The notes under the pieces were generated by a model that saw only the letters and a list, made by a program, of their open reading frames with translations, did no database searches and was not told the DNA's origin. A stretch of DNA of 36,767 nt from JBBDYG01 sp040901765 (GTDB lineage Bacteria > Planctomycetota > Planctomycetia > Pirellulales > Lacipirellulaceae). Of the stretch, positions 1 through 8,144 are shown in pieces (position 1 is the stretch's first letter; every line of letters begins with the position of its first letter). Position numbers and translations under genes: made by a program. Where the stretch lies: assembly GCA_040901765.1 (NCBI GenBank), contig JBBDYG010000049.1:1-36767 (forward strand), in the 5' to 3' direction.

Positions 1-57
1 CCAGCCCTCACGCTCGTCGCCTAGAAAACGACACTTGTTCAACGGGCTGTTAGGATC

Positions 58-1371
58 GAACGCGAAATAACTTCCCGATTTGGCATTATAGCATGCTGAC
101 CCACGACGCGGTGTAGTTAAGTTCCGGCAGGAAGTCGTCGAATCGAATGGGATTGTTTTCGAGGAAGTCGGGGGAGGCTTTGAGACCTTTCTCATACATC
201 CGCCGCGCGATCTCGGCCACCACGCGGAGGCCCGTGGCCGTGTGCGTGCGGCTGATGAACTCCTTGGCCACCTGCATCGTTTTGAGCACCACGGCCTGGA
301 GCGCGCGCGAGACGTGGCAGAACAGCCGATGCTCGATCGGATTGTACTTCGAGCAGCCGGGCGGATAGTGGGCGACTTGAATGTCGATCCGCAGGTCGCG
401 CGCCAGATAGCACAACTCTTGCTTGAAGCGATGCTGCCGTCGGCCGTTGCTGCCGCCGCAATCGCAGAGCAACAGCAACTGCGGAGCGCCCCAATGCCGC
501 CGCCCCAGCCGCCGCCACCACCGCCGGATCGCGTCGCACGCCAACTCGCTGGTATCCGCGCCGCGTGCCAAATACAGGAAGCCCTCGTTGCACAGGGTGT
601 CGTATACGCCGTAAGGCACCAGGCGCTCCTCGTCGGAGACGAAATCGTGGTCCTGCACCCGCAGGCGGCCATCGGTGATCGCTCGGCCGGGCGGGTGGAA
701 ATTGCCGAGGATTTCCTTTTTTTTCGTGTCGACGCTCAGCACCGGCCAAGCGTGCCGCTCGTACTCGGCCCGCAGCTGGGCGATGTAGCGGAACTGCGCG
801 TCGCGATGTTCGTAGTCGCACGCCGCTTCGTCCTTCAGCGCTTGCCGACGCGCGAGGCCGAGTTCGTCGAACAGAATCCGCCGCCGGGCATCGACGCCGA
901 CCTGAAAGCCTTGGTCTTGCAACTCCGCCGCCAGACCGGCGACCGGACGATTGGTCCAGCGAATGTTTTCATCGACGGGCGAGCCCGCCGTGTCCCGCTC
1001 GAGGAGCGCCTCCACGGCCGGCAGCAACTCCGGCTGGGCCAAGCTAGCTGACTTGCGGCCCCCCTTTTTTTCGGACGCGGCCTTGGGCCTCGTCCACGGG
1101 CAACTGCTCGATGTCTTGCGCCCCATGACGAATCGTGTGCGCGTCGCAGTCGAACAACTCCGCGATGTACTGCATGCCGCCATGCCCGAACTTCGCAGCT
1201 TCGACGGCGGCATGGCGTCGCCGATCCTTCTCCGACAGGGAACCATAAAGCGTCACCATCTGCCGCTCGACCACCCCTGAATAACCAATCATCATCCAGT
1301 CCTCCAACTTGACCATGAGACCTCTTCCTAAGGTATCATGTAGCCAGAAGAAGGGAAGTTATTTCGCGTTC
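58..1371 (-). mobile_element. ISAzo13-like insertion sequence
   Basis: A transposase reading region is bounded by a perfect 19-bp inverted repeat: GAACGCGAAATAACTTCCC at 58-76 and its reverse complement at 1353-1371. This defines an element of about 1.3 kb. No convincing target duplication is visible: the outer flanks (…TTAGGATC and ATTCCTTA…) do not match, so the true tips could lie a few bases inside or outside the repeat. The element lies beside an open, non-initiated reading frame (1376-1510), which suggests it inserted into or next to a gene. Family assignment rests on the transposase sequence; the boundaries are seen directly. Confidence 0.85.
86..1316 (-). CDS. ISAzo13-like transposase, split over two reading frames
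   Basis: DDE-type transposase in two overlapping frames. The N-terminal part starts at ATG 1316 (MVKLEDWMMIGYSG...) and reads an HTH-like region up to about 1065. The remainder continues in a second frame from the motif KKGGRKSASLAQPE to a TAA at 86-88. Candidate catalytic residues are Asp in VLSVDTKKKEI, Asp in LLLCDCGGSNG and Glu in SKYNPIEHRLF. The junction is an A7G6 run (1057-1069 on the plus strand, read as C6T7). Moving from the first to the second frame needs a +1 (or -2) change. This is either an inactivating indel in the homopolymer or a slippage-controlled fusion. The stretch of the second frame upstream of the junction (about 1070-1246) is an out-of-frame shadow. The joined protein would be about 415 aa. 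Confidence 0.8.
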
Positions 1372-1375
1372 ATTC

Positions 1376-1510
1376 CTTAAGGCGCAAACTGGGCGCAAGT
1401 ACGCGATTGGTCCGCACACCTATCCGGCCGTGAGAGCCGGCAAATTGAAACTGGGCGTTCAAGGTCTTGAACTCCCCTTGGACACGACGGAAACGTCAAA
1501 TGAGAATTGA
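1376..1510 (+). pseudogene. C-terminal remnant of an unrecognised gene beside the IS
   Basis: Immediately outside the right IS end there is a 44-codon open frame without a start codon. It reads LKAQTGRKYAIGPHTYPAVR and continues to ...LDTTETSNEN before TGA at 1508-1510. The composition looks protein-like rather than random, so it may be the tail of a gene cut by the insertion. A second protein-like frame begins at TTG 1507 and reads LTAAAFDLAVREGAKATIV; it runs into the 3' end of the opposite-strand gene at 1604 and may be another remnant. The left flank (1-57) is too short to tell whether the two sides once joined. I do not recognise either family. Confidence 0.3.
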
Positions 1511-1603
1511 CGGCCGCTGCATTCGATTTGGCGGTTCGCGAAGGGGCTAAGGCCACGATTGTGAACACAAACAGTATGGACGACTTGAAGTTGGCGTTCG
1601 CAA

Positions 1604-3880
1604 TCATTCTTCAATCGGCTCAAACACAACCATCGAATGCATGTTCAGCTCAGGAACCACCACCTCGATACCGCCCTCAATCGGCTGCACTTCGAGCGCT
1701 AGGTTCTCCGGCTGCAAGTTAGCTCTCCATTTTCCTGGCTCGCGACATTGGACGCGAATGTCTCGCAGAGGAATGATTTCTTCTCGGTTCGGGTAAACTC
1801 CCCGTAGCTCGGACTGCGCTGGCAAGCCCCACTTTCGATTCAACTCCTCAGGTAGTGCCGCGAGCTTTTGGTAGATGGAATGCCGGCCCCACGAGCTTGC
1901 GTCATTCAGAAGATGCACAACGATTCGATTGTGGCTCGGCTGGCGCCTGAAAGTCGTCGAAAGCACGAGCGGTCCCTGCACTTCGAGCGGCGGCTCGACA
2001 CGCCCTACCCAGCGGCACGAGTTGACCAACACCTCGCGAATCCACGTCTCGGGATAGAAGTACATGGCTTTGTCGAAACCGGCAGGCAGATAAACGATTC
2101 GACCCTGCCCGTATTCGGTCGTCAGCACCGCCGGGTTTCCTTCAAACGTCGCCAATACATCCGACGAGTCCGTGGGAGCGACAATCGCACTGCTCGCCAC
2201 CAAATCAAGCGCCCCGCGCGGCGGCGGCGGTCCGTCGGGATTTCGCCACGCGGTATCCATTCTTTCGAGTATCAGCGGATCGTCGATAATCGGATGCTCC
2301 GAGTCGCTTTCCACTCGAAGAGCCTGGTCTCGCATGGAAACATCGCGTGTTGATTGATATTTCGCTCCAAACAGGTCGCTCAAGGCGAAGTCAGTTCGGC
2401 GGTTGAATTTGTCGTCGTAGAGCGACGTTTCGAAGGTCGCAATCAGTCCACCACCGGCAGCAACATGACGACGGACTACCTCCGCGGCGCGATCCGACAA
2501 GCAGGCCACGTTCGGCAGAACCAGCACGCGGACTCCCTGCAAGTCACCGTCTTCTAAGTCGTACTCGGTCAACAATCGGACCGGCCAATGGCGCTCAAAA
2601 AACGCCCGAAACGCGCCGAGCGTGTGAGAAAAGTACGACGGCAACGCGGCTTGAGCATACATCGTCCGTGTTTGCTCTGAGGCGACGATGCCGATGAAGG
2701 GTATGGTTTCGCTGTTAATCAACCACTCCTCGCGGCTGCGGATGTTTTTCACATGATCGCGCATGTACTGCTCTTGCCGAGCAGATTCCACGAACTCGGG
2801 ATAAACCCCCCAAGGCAAGCCTTCCAGGCCGCGCAGTTGAATCTCGACCGGTGAGCAGACACCCGCCATTCCATAGCCTTGCGGCTGGATCCAAACCGAC
2901 GCTGGACCTTGGCGGGTCACGCCTTGTACGAACGCATAGCAGAACTGTTGGTACAGAGCGTCGCCTGGGACGTCCCAATACAGTTCCACCGAAGGTACAT
3001 CCACCGCACCGCAGTAGTACGCCGGGTATTCACCCATGTAACTATCGGGGAAGTACCAGGTCCGATTCGCCGAGTAGTTGACGTAAATTACGCACTCGGG
3101 ATTTTCTTCTCGGACTGCGGACTGCATTTTCGCCGCAAAATCGACGACTCGCTTCTCGTGCCATTCTAAATACTTTCTTGCGACCGGATCGTGAGCCGGA
3201 TCGAAATCGGCTGGAGAAGGGATGTCGGCGCCGCCGGAAAATTCACGAAACGCGTCGCGAGTCGCGTCGTCGTAGGTATGCAAGTGAACGGGAGCATAAC
3301 CATCGAACCAAAATCCATCGACTTTATATTCGCGCACCAGATAGCGCATTTGCTGGATCAACCAATCGCCATAACCCGAATGTATGTTTGACCGATTCGG
3401 GGGATCTTCGAACGACCCATCCGGCAATACTCGCCGCCATTCGGGATGGGCAGCGGCCAGCAAAGGACTAAAACGCTGCGCTTCAAGCGGCCCAAAGTAG
3501 AACACGGCTTTGGCGCGGGCAGCATGGACCGTGTCCACGTAGCGCCGCATGTGTTGATCGGATTGGTTTACTTGTTCGGCGGTATAAAGATGCGCCGTCG
3601 GACCAACCCGGTCCCACCTCTCCATCATGTTTGCCGTGACAACGTTGTATCCGACGTTTAGAAACTCCTCCACCTGACGCCATTGAACCGGAGGCAAGTG
3701 GGCGACGCGCAAATGCGTCCGCAGCCAGGTGGGAACCGGTCGAGGATTTGGGTACTCCGGCACCGAACGCGGCGGCAGGTCCGATGTGTTCGGGCGAGGA
3801 AAGTCAGCTCGGGCTGCTGGCGAAGCCCCCTCAATCGCGCACCACAATGCGATCATCGCCATAACTCGCAGCGATTTCAT
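1604..3880 (-). CDS. Secreted glycosidase-like TIM-barrel protein with glutaminase-like domain
   Basis: 758 aa with an N-terminal signal peptide (MKSLRVMAMIALWCAIEGASPAARA). Residues about 50-390 look like a glycosidase TIM barrel of the hypothetical glycosyl hydrolase type: the strand motif VDGFWFDGYAP carries a candidate catalytic Asp, and VIYVNYSANRTWYFPDSYMG follows in the next strands. Residues about 400-640 resemble the class I glutaminase-like domain found near beta-galactosidase trimerisation regions (RVLVLPNVACLSDRAAEVVR, GGGLIATFETS, GRIVYLPAGFDKAMYFYPE). A beta-rich tail ends in VPELNMHSMVVFEP. It is clearly paralogous to residues 250-974 of the protein at 21968-24892 but lacks the DUF1080 domain. 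It is divergent from the oxidoreductase at 4120 across a 239-bp region with a candidate LacI-type operator. A GGAG sits about 12 bases before the ATG. Role inferred: extracellular or periplasmic cleavage of a glycoside. Substrate unknown. Confidence 0.8.
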   Translation of the reverse strand: MKSLRVMAMIALWCAIEGASPAARADFPRPNTSDLPPRSVPEYPNPRPVPTWLRTHLRVAHLPPVQWRQVEEFLNVGYNVVTANMMERWDRVGPTAHLYTAEQVNQSDQHMRRYVDTVHAARAKAVFYFGPLEAQRFSPLLAAAHPEWRRVLPDGSFEDPPNRSNIHSGYGDWLIQQMRYLVREYKVDGFWFDGYAPVHLHTYDDATRDAFREFSGGADIPSPADFDPAHDPVARKYLEWHEKRVVDFAAKMQSAVREENPECVIYVNYSANRTWYFPDSYMGEYPAYYCGAVDVPSVELYWDVPGDALYQQFCYAFVQGVTRQGPASVWIQPQGYGMAGVCSPVEIQLRGLEGLPWGVYPEFVESARQEQYMRDHVKNIRSREEWLINSETIPFIGIVASEQTRTMYAQAALPSYFSHTLGAFRAFFERHWPVRLLTEYDLEDGDLQGVRVLVLPNVACLSDRAAEVVRRHVAAGGGLIATFETSLYDDKFNRRTDFALSDLFGAKYQSTRDVSMRDQALRVESDSEHPIIDDPLILERMDTAWRNPDGPPPPRGALDLVASSAIVAPTDSSDVLATFEGNPAVLTTEYGQGRIVYLPAGFDKAMYFYPETWIREVLVNSCRWVGRVEPPLEVQGPLVLSTTFRRQPSHNRIVVHLLNDASSWGRHSIYQKLAALPEELNRKWGLPAQSELRGVYPNREEIIPLRDIRVQCREPGKWRANLQPENLALEVQPIEGGIEVVVPELNMHSMVVFEPIEE

Positions 3881-3960
3881 TTACGAAGTCTCCGCCGATT
3901 GCTGTTCCTGCTGCTGAATCGCCGTCGCCCACTCTTTAAACGGTGCTCAGAATAAAATAC

Positions 3961-4007
3961 TTGACACTTGCATCGCAGCTTTGTAGCGTATGGTAAACCG
4001 ATCAAGC
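3961..4007 (+). promoter_or_regulatory. Promoter and LacI-type operator (site A) in divergent region
   Basis: A consensus -35 TTGACA (3961-3966) is followed after 17 bp by a weak -10 TAGCGT (3984-3989). Immediately downstream lies a 16-bp site at 3992-4007; its minus-strand reading is GCTTGATCGGTTTACC. It has a central CpG and matches 12 of 16 positions of site B (6851-6866). Repressor binding here would cover the probable start of transcription for the gene at 4120, and could also affect the divergent gene ending at 3880. The rest of 3881-4119 shows no other clear element. Confidence 0.55.
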
Positions 4008-4119
4008 ACCGGTGTTTTTCAGTATTACATAGTCCGCACTCCGCGGCAAGAATCTTCCACAGAACTTGTTCCATCCTCCAGCGTGACGACGCGTTTCAAG
4101 CACTTTAGGGAGTCAAATC

Positions 4120-5511
4120 ATGTTCCGGGCCAACCAAAATTCAACTGACAACGGCGTGCGTCCCTTTTCACGCCGAACCTTTTTGACTTCGGCCGCGGCC
4201 GCTTCTGCCGCTGCGCTCGTCGTGCCGCGACATGTGTTGGGGGGCAAAGGAGTTGTCTCTCCCAGCGACAAACTCAACATTGCCGGCATCGGCGTCGCTG
4301 GAATGGGCGGCGGAAATGTTGGAAAGCTCGGCGAAACCGAAAACATCGTGGCGCTATGCGATGTCGATGCGGAGCGCGCCGCGGGCACCTTCGCCAAGTT
4401 CCCCAAAGCAAAGCAGTATCAAGATTTTCGCGTAATGCTCGACGAACTTGGCGATCAGATCGATGCCGTCGTCATCTCCACACCCGATCACGTGCATGCG
4501 GCAGCAACGATGGCCGCAATCAAGCGCGGCAAGCACGTCTACTGCGAAAAGCCGCTCACCCACACTATCCATGAAGCTCGGCAAGTTGCCGCGGCAGCCC
4601 GCGAGGCCGGGGTGGCGACGCAAATGGGGAACTCGGGCCACGCGTCGGAGGGGGCACGGCTCACGAATGAGTGGATTCAGGCCGGGGTTATCGGTGAAGT
4701 CCGCGAAGTGCATGTGTGGAGCGATCGCGCCGGAAACATGTGGGCCCAGGGCATTCCACGACCCGCGCAAGCGGCGCCCGTGCCTCCCACATTGGCTTGG
4801 GAATTGTGGTTAGGCCCGGCACCTGCACGGCCCTATAACCCCGGATACGCGCCTGTCGCTTGGCGCGGATGGTGGGATTTTGGCACCGGGGCGCTCGGCG
4901 ACATGGGCTGCCATATCATCGATCACCCGTTTTGGGCGCTCGAGTTGGGGCAGCCCGCGAGTGTTCAAGCGGCGGCAACCACGGTCGGCAGCGTCTTTCC
5001 AGACGGCGCAAGAAACATGGAAACCTATCCGCTTGCGGCGATGATTCACTACGAGTTTCCAGCCCGCGGCGACAAGCCACCGGTCGGGATGACCTGGTAC
5101 GACGGCGGGCTGATGCCGCCAACGCCGGTGGAAATGGCACCGGGCGAGCAACTGGGTGGAAATGGCGCCCTGTTCGTCGGCAGCGAAGGAAAACTGTACT
5201 GCGATTCGCACGGTGGCATGCCGCGGCTGATACCGGCGGCGAAAATGCAAGGCTTTACTCCACCGCCCCAGACGATGGAGCGTTCCATCGGACATCATGC
5301 GGAATGGATTGCCGCGTGCAAAGGCGGCAAGCCGGCGGTCAGCAATTTTGACTATGCCGGGCCGCTTTCCGAGGTGGTGTTACTGGGGAATCTCGCATTA
5401 CGCGCCCCCGGTCAGCGCCTCGTTTGGAACAGCGAATCAATGCAGGTCGAAAACCTTCCCGAACTCAATCAATATGTAACCAGCGCCTATCGCGATGGGT
5501 GGACGCTTTAA
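4120..5511 (+). CDS. Tat-exported Gfo/Idh/MocA family oxidoreductase
   Basis: 463 aa. A twin-arginine signal (FSRRTFLTSAAAASAAAL, residues 17-34) predicts export folded with its NAD(P) cofactor. The Rossmann domain follows with NIAGIGVAGMGGG (residues 53-65), the acidic strand end ALCDVDAER, and the family motif CEKPLTH (EKP at 143-145). The C-terminal alpha/beta substrate domain carries GALGDMGCHIIDHPF, with the catalytic-type His/Asp. The family oxidises or reduces sugar hydroxyls, or acts by transient oxidation on glycosides. In planctomycetes, exported members often accompany DUF1080 proteins. The start is supported by AGGGAG 8 bases upstream of the ATG. It ends tail-to-tail with the LacI regulator, 42 bp apart. 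Sugar specificity cannot be read from sequence. Confidence 0.9.
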   Translation: MFRANQNSTDNGVRPFSRRTFLTSAAAASAAALVVPRHVLGGKGVVSPSDKLNIAGIGVAGMGGGNVGKLGETENIVALCDVDAERAAGTFAKFPKAKQYQDFRVMLDELGDQIDAVVISTPDHVHAAATMAAIKRGKHVYCEKPLTHTIHEARQVAAAAREAGVATQMGNSGHASEGARLTNEWIQAGVIGEVREVHVWSDRAGNMWAQGIPRPAQAAPVPPTLAWELWLGPAPARPYNPGYAPVAWRGWWDFGTGALGDMGCHIIDHPFWALELGQPASVQAAATTVGSVFPDGARNMETYPLAAMIHYEFPARGDKPPVGMTWYDGGLMPPTPVEMAPGEQLGGNGALFVGSEGKLYCDSHGGMPRLIPAAKMQGFTPPPQTMERSIGHHAEWIAACKGGKPAVSNFDYAGPLSEVVLLGNLALRAPGQRLVWNSESMQVENLPELNQYVTSAYRDGWTL

Positions 5512-5553
5512 ATCGTTTTACAAGTTACTGTCCACGTCTTGGGTGCCACTGCA

Positions 5554-6621
5554 TCAGCTCGATCCGCGCCGAACAAGAGTCGGCTCAATCTTCAATCGCT
5601 CGGGGTCCGCGCGATTGGAGCCCGGCTCAGCCTTCAGATGCCTGAGCAACAGTTCGACCGCCGCCACACCGACGCTCTGCACTGGCTGCCGAATGGTTGT
5701 CAGCGGTGGCTCGACGAATGCGCTGGCATCTTGATCGTCGAAACCGACGACTGCGATATCCTGGGGTATGCGCAAATGAGCCTCGCGGATGGCCCGCATG
5801 GCGCCATACGCCAAGTTATCGTTGGTAGCAAACACAGCGTCAAACGGCACGTCTCCGCTCTTTAGCGCACTGCTCATGACTTCGTAGCCGACCGCTTCAC
5901 CGGTCGATTGATTGAGCACATTCGTGCCCCATACGGTCGCTGGCGGCAGCCCCGCCGACTGGAGCGCGTAGTTGAAGCCATTCAATCGTTCCGTTACGGT
6001 GCTCGATTGATGGCCTCGGTGAGTCATCGTGACAAAACCCAGTCGCCGGCGCCCCGCTTCAAGCAGGTGTTCGGCGGCCAATTTTCCACCCACGAAGTTA
6101 TCGACCGAAACACAGTCAATGTGGGACTCGGGAACGTCGCGATCAACAAATACAATTGGCACGCCGTCCCCGCCAAGTTGTGTATACACCGCTTGGTGCT
6201 GCTCATTGCTTGTCGGGGCCGCAATGATTCCATCGACCCCTTTGCTGAGCATCATGTCGAACAACTCGCGCTCTTTGTCCGCATCCCGATAGGAGCAGGC
6301 CAGAAAAATATTGTACCCGTTGTGTTGGGCGGCATGATCGAGCGCTTCGAGTAAATGAGCATGAAACGAAGAGCTCAAGCTCGAAAGAATGACCCCGATG
6401 GTTTGGGTCCGCTTCGTGCGCAGACTCCGGGCGAGCAAGTTGGGACGGTAACCCATTTCGCTGGCTACCGTCAAAATCTGGCTCCGCACCGCCTCACTCA
6501 CGCGCCCCTTTCTCGATAGCGCGTAATGCACGGTTGTCTTAGAGACCCCCAGCTTCTTGGCGATCGCGTCCATGTCGACCACCGTGCGGTTGCGGGGCGT
6601 CGGTTTCTTGGAGGGATTCAT
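5554..6621 (-). CDS. LacI-family transcriptional regulator
   Basis: 355 aa from ATG 6621 (MNPSKKPTPRNRTVVDMDAI). The open frame extends upstream to a TTG, but that extension is arginine-rich and unlike the family. Residues about 16-38 form the N-terminal helix-turn-helix (MDAIAKKLGVSKTTVHYALS). The hinge-helix region NLLARSLRTKRTQT follows at 61-74; LacI-family proteins use this leucine-bearing hinge to open a central CpG in the operator. The periplasmic-binding-protein-like effector domain contains GVDGIIAAPTS, VPIVFVDRDVPE and DIAVVGFDDQDASAF. Four CpG-centred sites lie in promoters of this locus, so it is the likely local repressor. The effector is probably a sugar or sugar-acid intermediate (inference). 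The divergent site B lies about 230 bp upstream of its start, so autoregulation is possible. Confidence 0.93.
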   Translation of the reverse strand: MNPSKKPTPRNRTVVDMDAIAKKLGVSKTTVHYALSRKGRVSEAVRSQILTVASEMGYRPNLLARSLRTKRTQTIGVILSSLSSSFHAHLLEALDHAAQHNGYNIFLACSYRDADKERELFDMMLSKGVDGIIAAPTSNEQHQAVYTQLGGDGVPIVFVDRDVPESHIDCVSVDNFVGGKLAAEHLLEAGRRRLGFVTMTHRGHQSSTVTERLNGFNYALQSAGLPPATVWGTNVLNQSTGEAVGYEVMSSALKSGDVPFDAVFATNDNLAYGAMRAIREAHLRIPQDIAVVGFDDQDASAFVEPPLTTIRQPVQSVGVAAVELLLRHLKAEPGSNRADPERLKIEPTLVRRGSS

Positions 6622-6818
6622 GAGGAACGACCATCGAGATCGACGGCGGGGATCCGACCGGTGATCGGAAACCCTTCGTCGCAAAAATGGTTGGTGAGGA
6701 TCACCAAATGCCAACTCTTCAGTCTAGTTGCGGGGGAAAAGCCTGCCGAAATGCCGCGTTGGAGGGACGGCGGCGAGGGATGCCAGCCGGACGATTCCGG
6801 AAATTCTGGAAGTGATTA

Positions 6819-6866
6819 TTGACAAGCCGAGAATCCTGGGATAAGCTCGTGGTTAATCGGTTAACT
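6819..6866 (+). promoter_or_regulatory. Promoter and LacI-type operator (site B) before DUF1559 operon
   Basis: TTGACA (6819-6824), a 17-bp spacer, TAAGCT (6842-6847), then GGTTAATCGGTTAACT at 6851-6866. The core GTTAATCGGTTAAC (6852-6865) is a 14-bp palindrome broken only at the T:G pair flanking the central CpG, a textbook LacI-family operator shape. It lies 100-115 bp upstream of the ATG at 6966. The region 6622-6818, between it and the regulator start, shows no gene. Confidence 0.65.
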
Positions 6867-6965
6867 TGACGATTTATCGAAGGGGTTTTTGCGGCTTCTT
6901 TTCGGGTCGTCTGTCGGGTCGGCAACGCGTAATAACGTTGCCTTTGCAGTCGGGAGGCGGTAACC

Positions 6966-8144
6966 ATGTCACCCCGTGACAGCGATGCCGAAATACGGGT
7001 TCCGTTCGTGCGTTCGGGCCAGCGGTTGTGCGTCAATCGCCGGAATGGATTTACCCTCGTCGAGCTCCTGGTGGTGATTGCGATCATTGGCATCTTGGTG
7101 GCGCTGTTACTGCCGGCTGTTCAGGCGGCAAGGGAGTCGGCTCGCCGCGCCAACTGCGCGATAAACATGCATCAACTTGCGCTTGCGCTGATTAACTATC
7201 ATAGCGTTTCTCGGGTCTACCCGCCAAGCCTGCAATACGACATGGGCGAGATGCAGTATGACCCGCGTCGACCGGGCCGGCCCGCGCGCGGCTGGGCGCC
7301 TCTGGATAATCCTTCGCGTCCGAAAGCGTTTCGACCAAATTGGATCATCCAAGTTTTGCCCTACATGGAGGAGCAACCGCTGTTCGATGCCTTTGACCTG
7401 AAGCAGGCGATCAATCATCCAAACAATCGTGAAGCGCGCGGCGCGGCAATTGCATCCTTGCTGTGCCCCAGCGATCGAGGCTCCACGGAGCTCTATAACG
7501 GAATTCCGAACGATCCAAGTTTGGGTGACAACTGGGCACGCGGGAACTACGCCGCCAATGGTGGAAATGGCCCGTGCGTTTTTGATGCCACACGCGGCGA
7601 CGCGATTTGGGGTCCCGATTCGCCGGGCTGGAAAGACCCGCTGATTGGTGGGGTGATGGGCGTCAATGCCGGTCGTAGCGTGAACAAGATCGAAGACGGT
7701 AGCAGTAAGACGATTTTGATCGGTGAAGTGAAAATCGGCTTGACGTCGGATGACAGCCGAGGGACATGGGCCATGGGTGGCGCCGGTGCCAGCGCGCTGT
7801 ATTGGTTTGGCAGCCAGGGCGGTAGTGACGCGAATGGACCCAACGCCTGCTTCCCGCGCTCCGATGACGTCATCGGATGCGATCTGACGGCAGCGGCGTT
7901 TGGCGAAGGAGAAGAAGGTCGTATCCGCATGGCGGCTTTGGAGTGTATGGGCTGCATCACCAACGGGAATATTCAAGCGACCGTTCGCAGCCGCCATCCC
8001 GGCGGCGTGAATGTGGGTCTCAGCGATGGAAGCGTCCGATTCGTGAACGACTTTATCGATACATCTCCCACGACGACGATTTCGGTTTGGGACCGATTGA
8101 TCTCCGCCCGTGATGGAATAGTGATCGATGGCGGAGAGTACTGA
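6966..8144 (+). CDS. DUF1559 pseudopilin-like protein 1
   Basis: 392 aa. The N-terminus has a class III (type IV pilin/type II pseudopilin) processing site, RRNG|FTLVELLVVIAIIGILV, with Gly28 before the methylatable Phe and Glu at +5, followed by a hydrophobic helix to about residue 50. The DUF1559 body follows (QAARESARRANCAINMHQLALAL, LPYMEEQPLFDAFD, SLLCPSD). The C-terminus has the characteristic RHPGGVNVGLSDGSVRFV motif. These proteins are expanded in planctomycetes; their function is not established, and surface or secretion-associated roles are assumed. SD GGGAGG (6952-6957) supports the start. It is first of three cistrons with the second DUF1559 protein and the lipoprotein, downstream of operator B. 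Overlaps the next open frame by 17 bases if that one starts at 8128. Confidence 0.92.
   Translation: MSPRDSDAEIRVPFVRSGQRLCVNRRNGFTLVELLVVIAIIGILVALLLPAVQAARESARRANCAINMHQLALALINYHSVSRVYPPSLQYDMGEMQYDPRRPGRPARGWAPLDNPSRPKAFRPNWIIQVLPYMEEQPLFDAFDLKQAINHPNNREARGAAIASLLCPSDRGSTELYNGIPNDPSLGDNWARGNYAANGGNGPCVFDATRGDAIWGPDSPGWKDPLIGGVMGVNAGRSVNKIEDGSSKTILIGEVKIGLTSDDSRGTWAMGGAGASALYWFGSQGGSDANGPNACFPRSDDVIGCDLTAAAFGEGEEGRIRMAALECMGCITNGNIQATVRSRHPGGVNVGLSDGSVRFVNDFIDTSPTTTISVWDRLISARDGIVIDGGEY

Noticed and set aside
242..1051. 269-codon plus-strand frame across the transposase
   Set aside because: Antisense shadow of the transposase; Pro/Arg/Ala-biased and no domain.
6622..6714. Longer N-terminus for the LacI regulator from a TTG
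   Set aside because: Arg-rich 31-residue extension before a normal LacI N-terminus; ATG 6621 fits the family.
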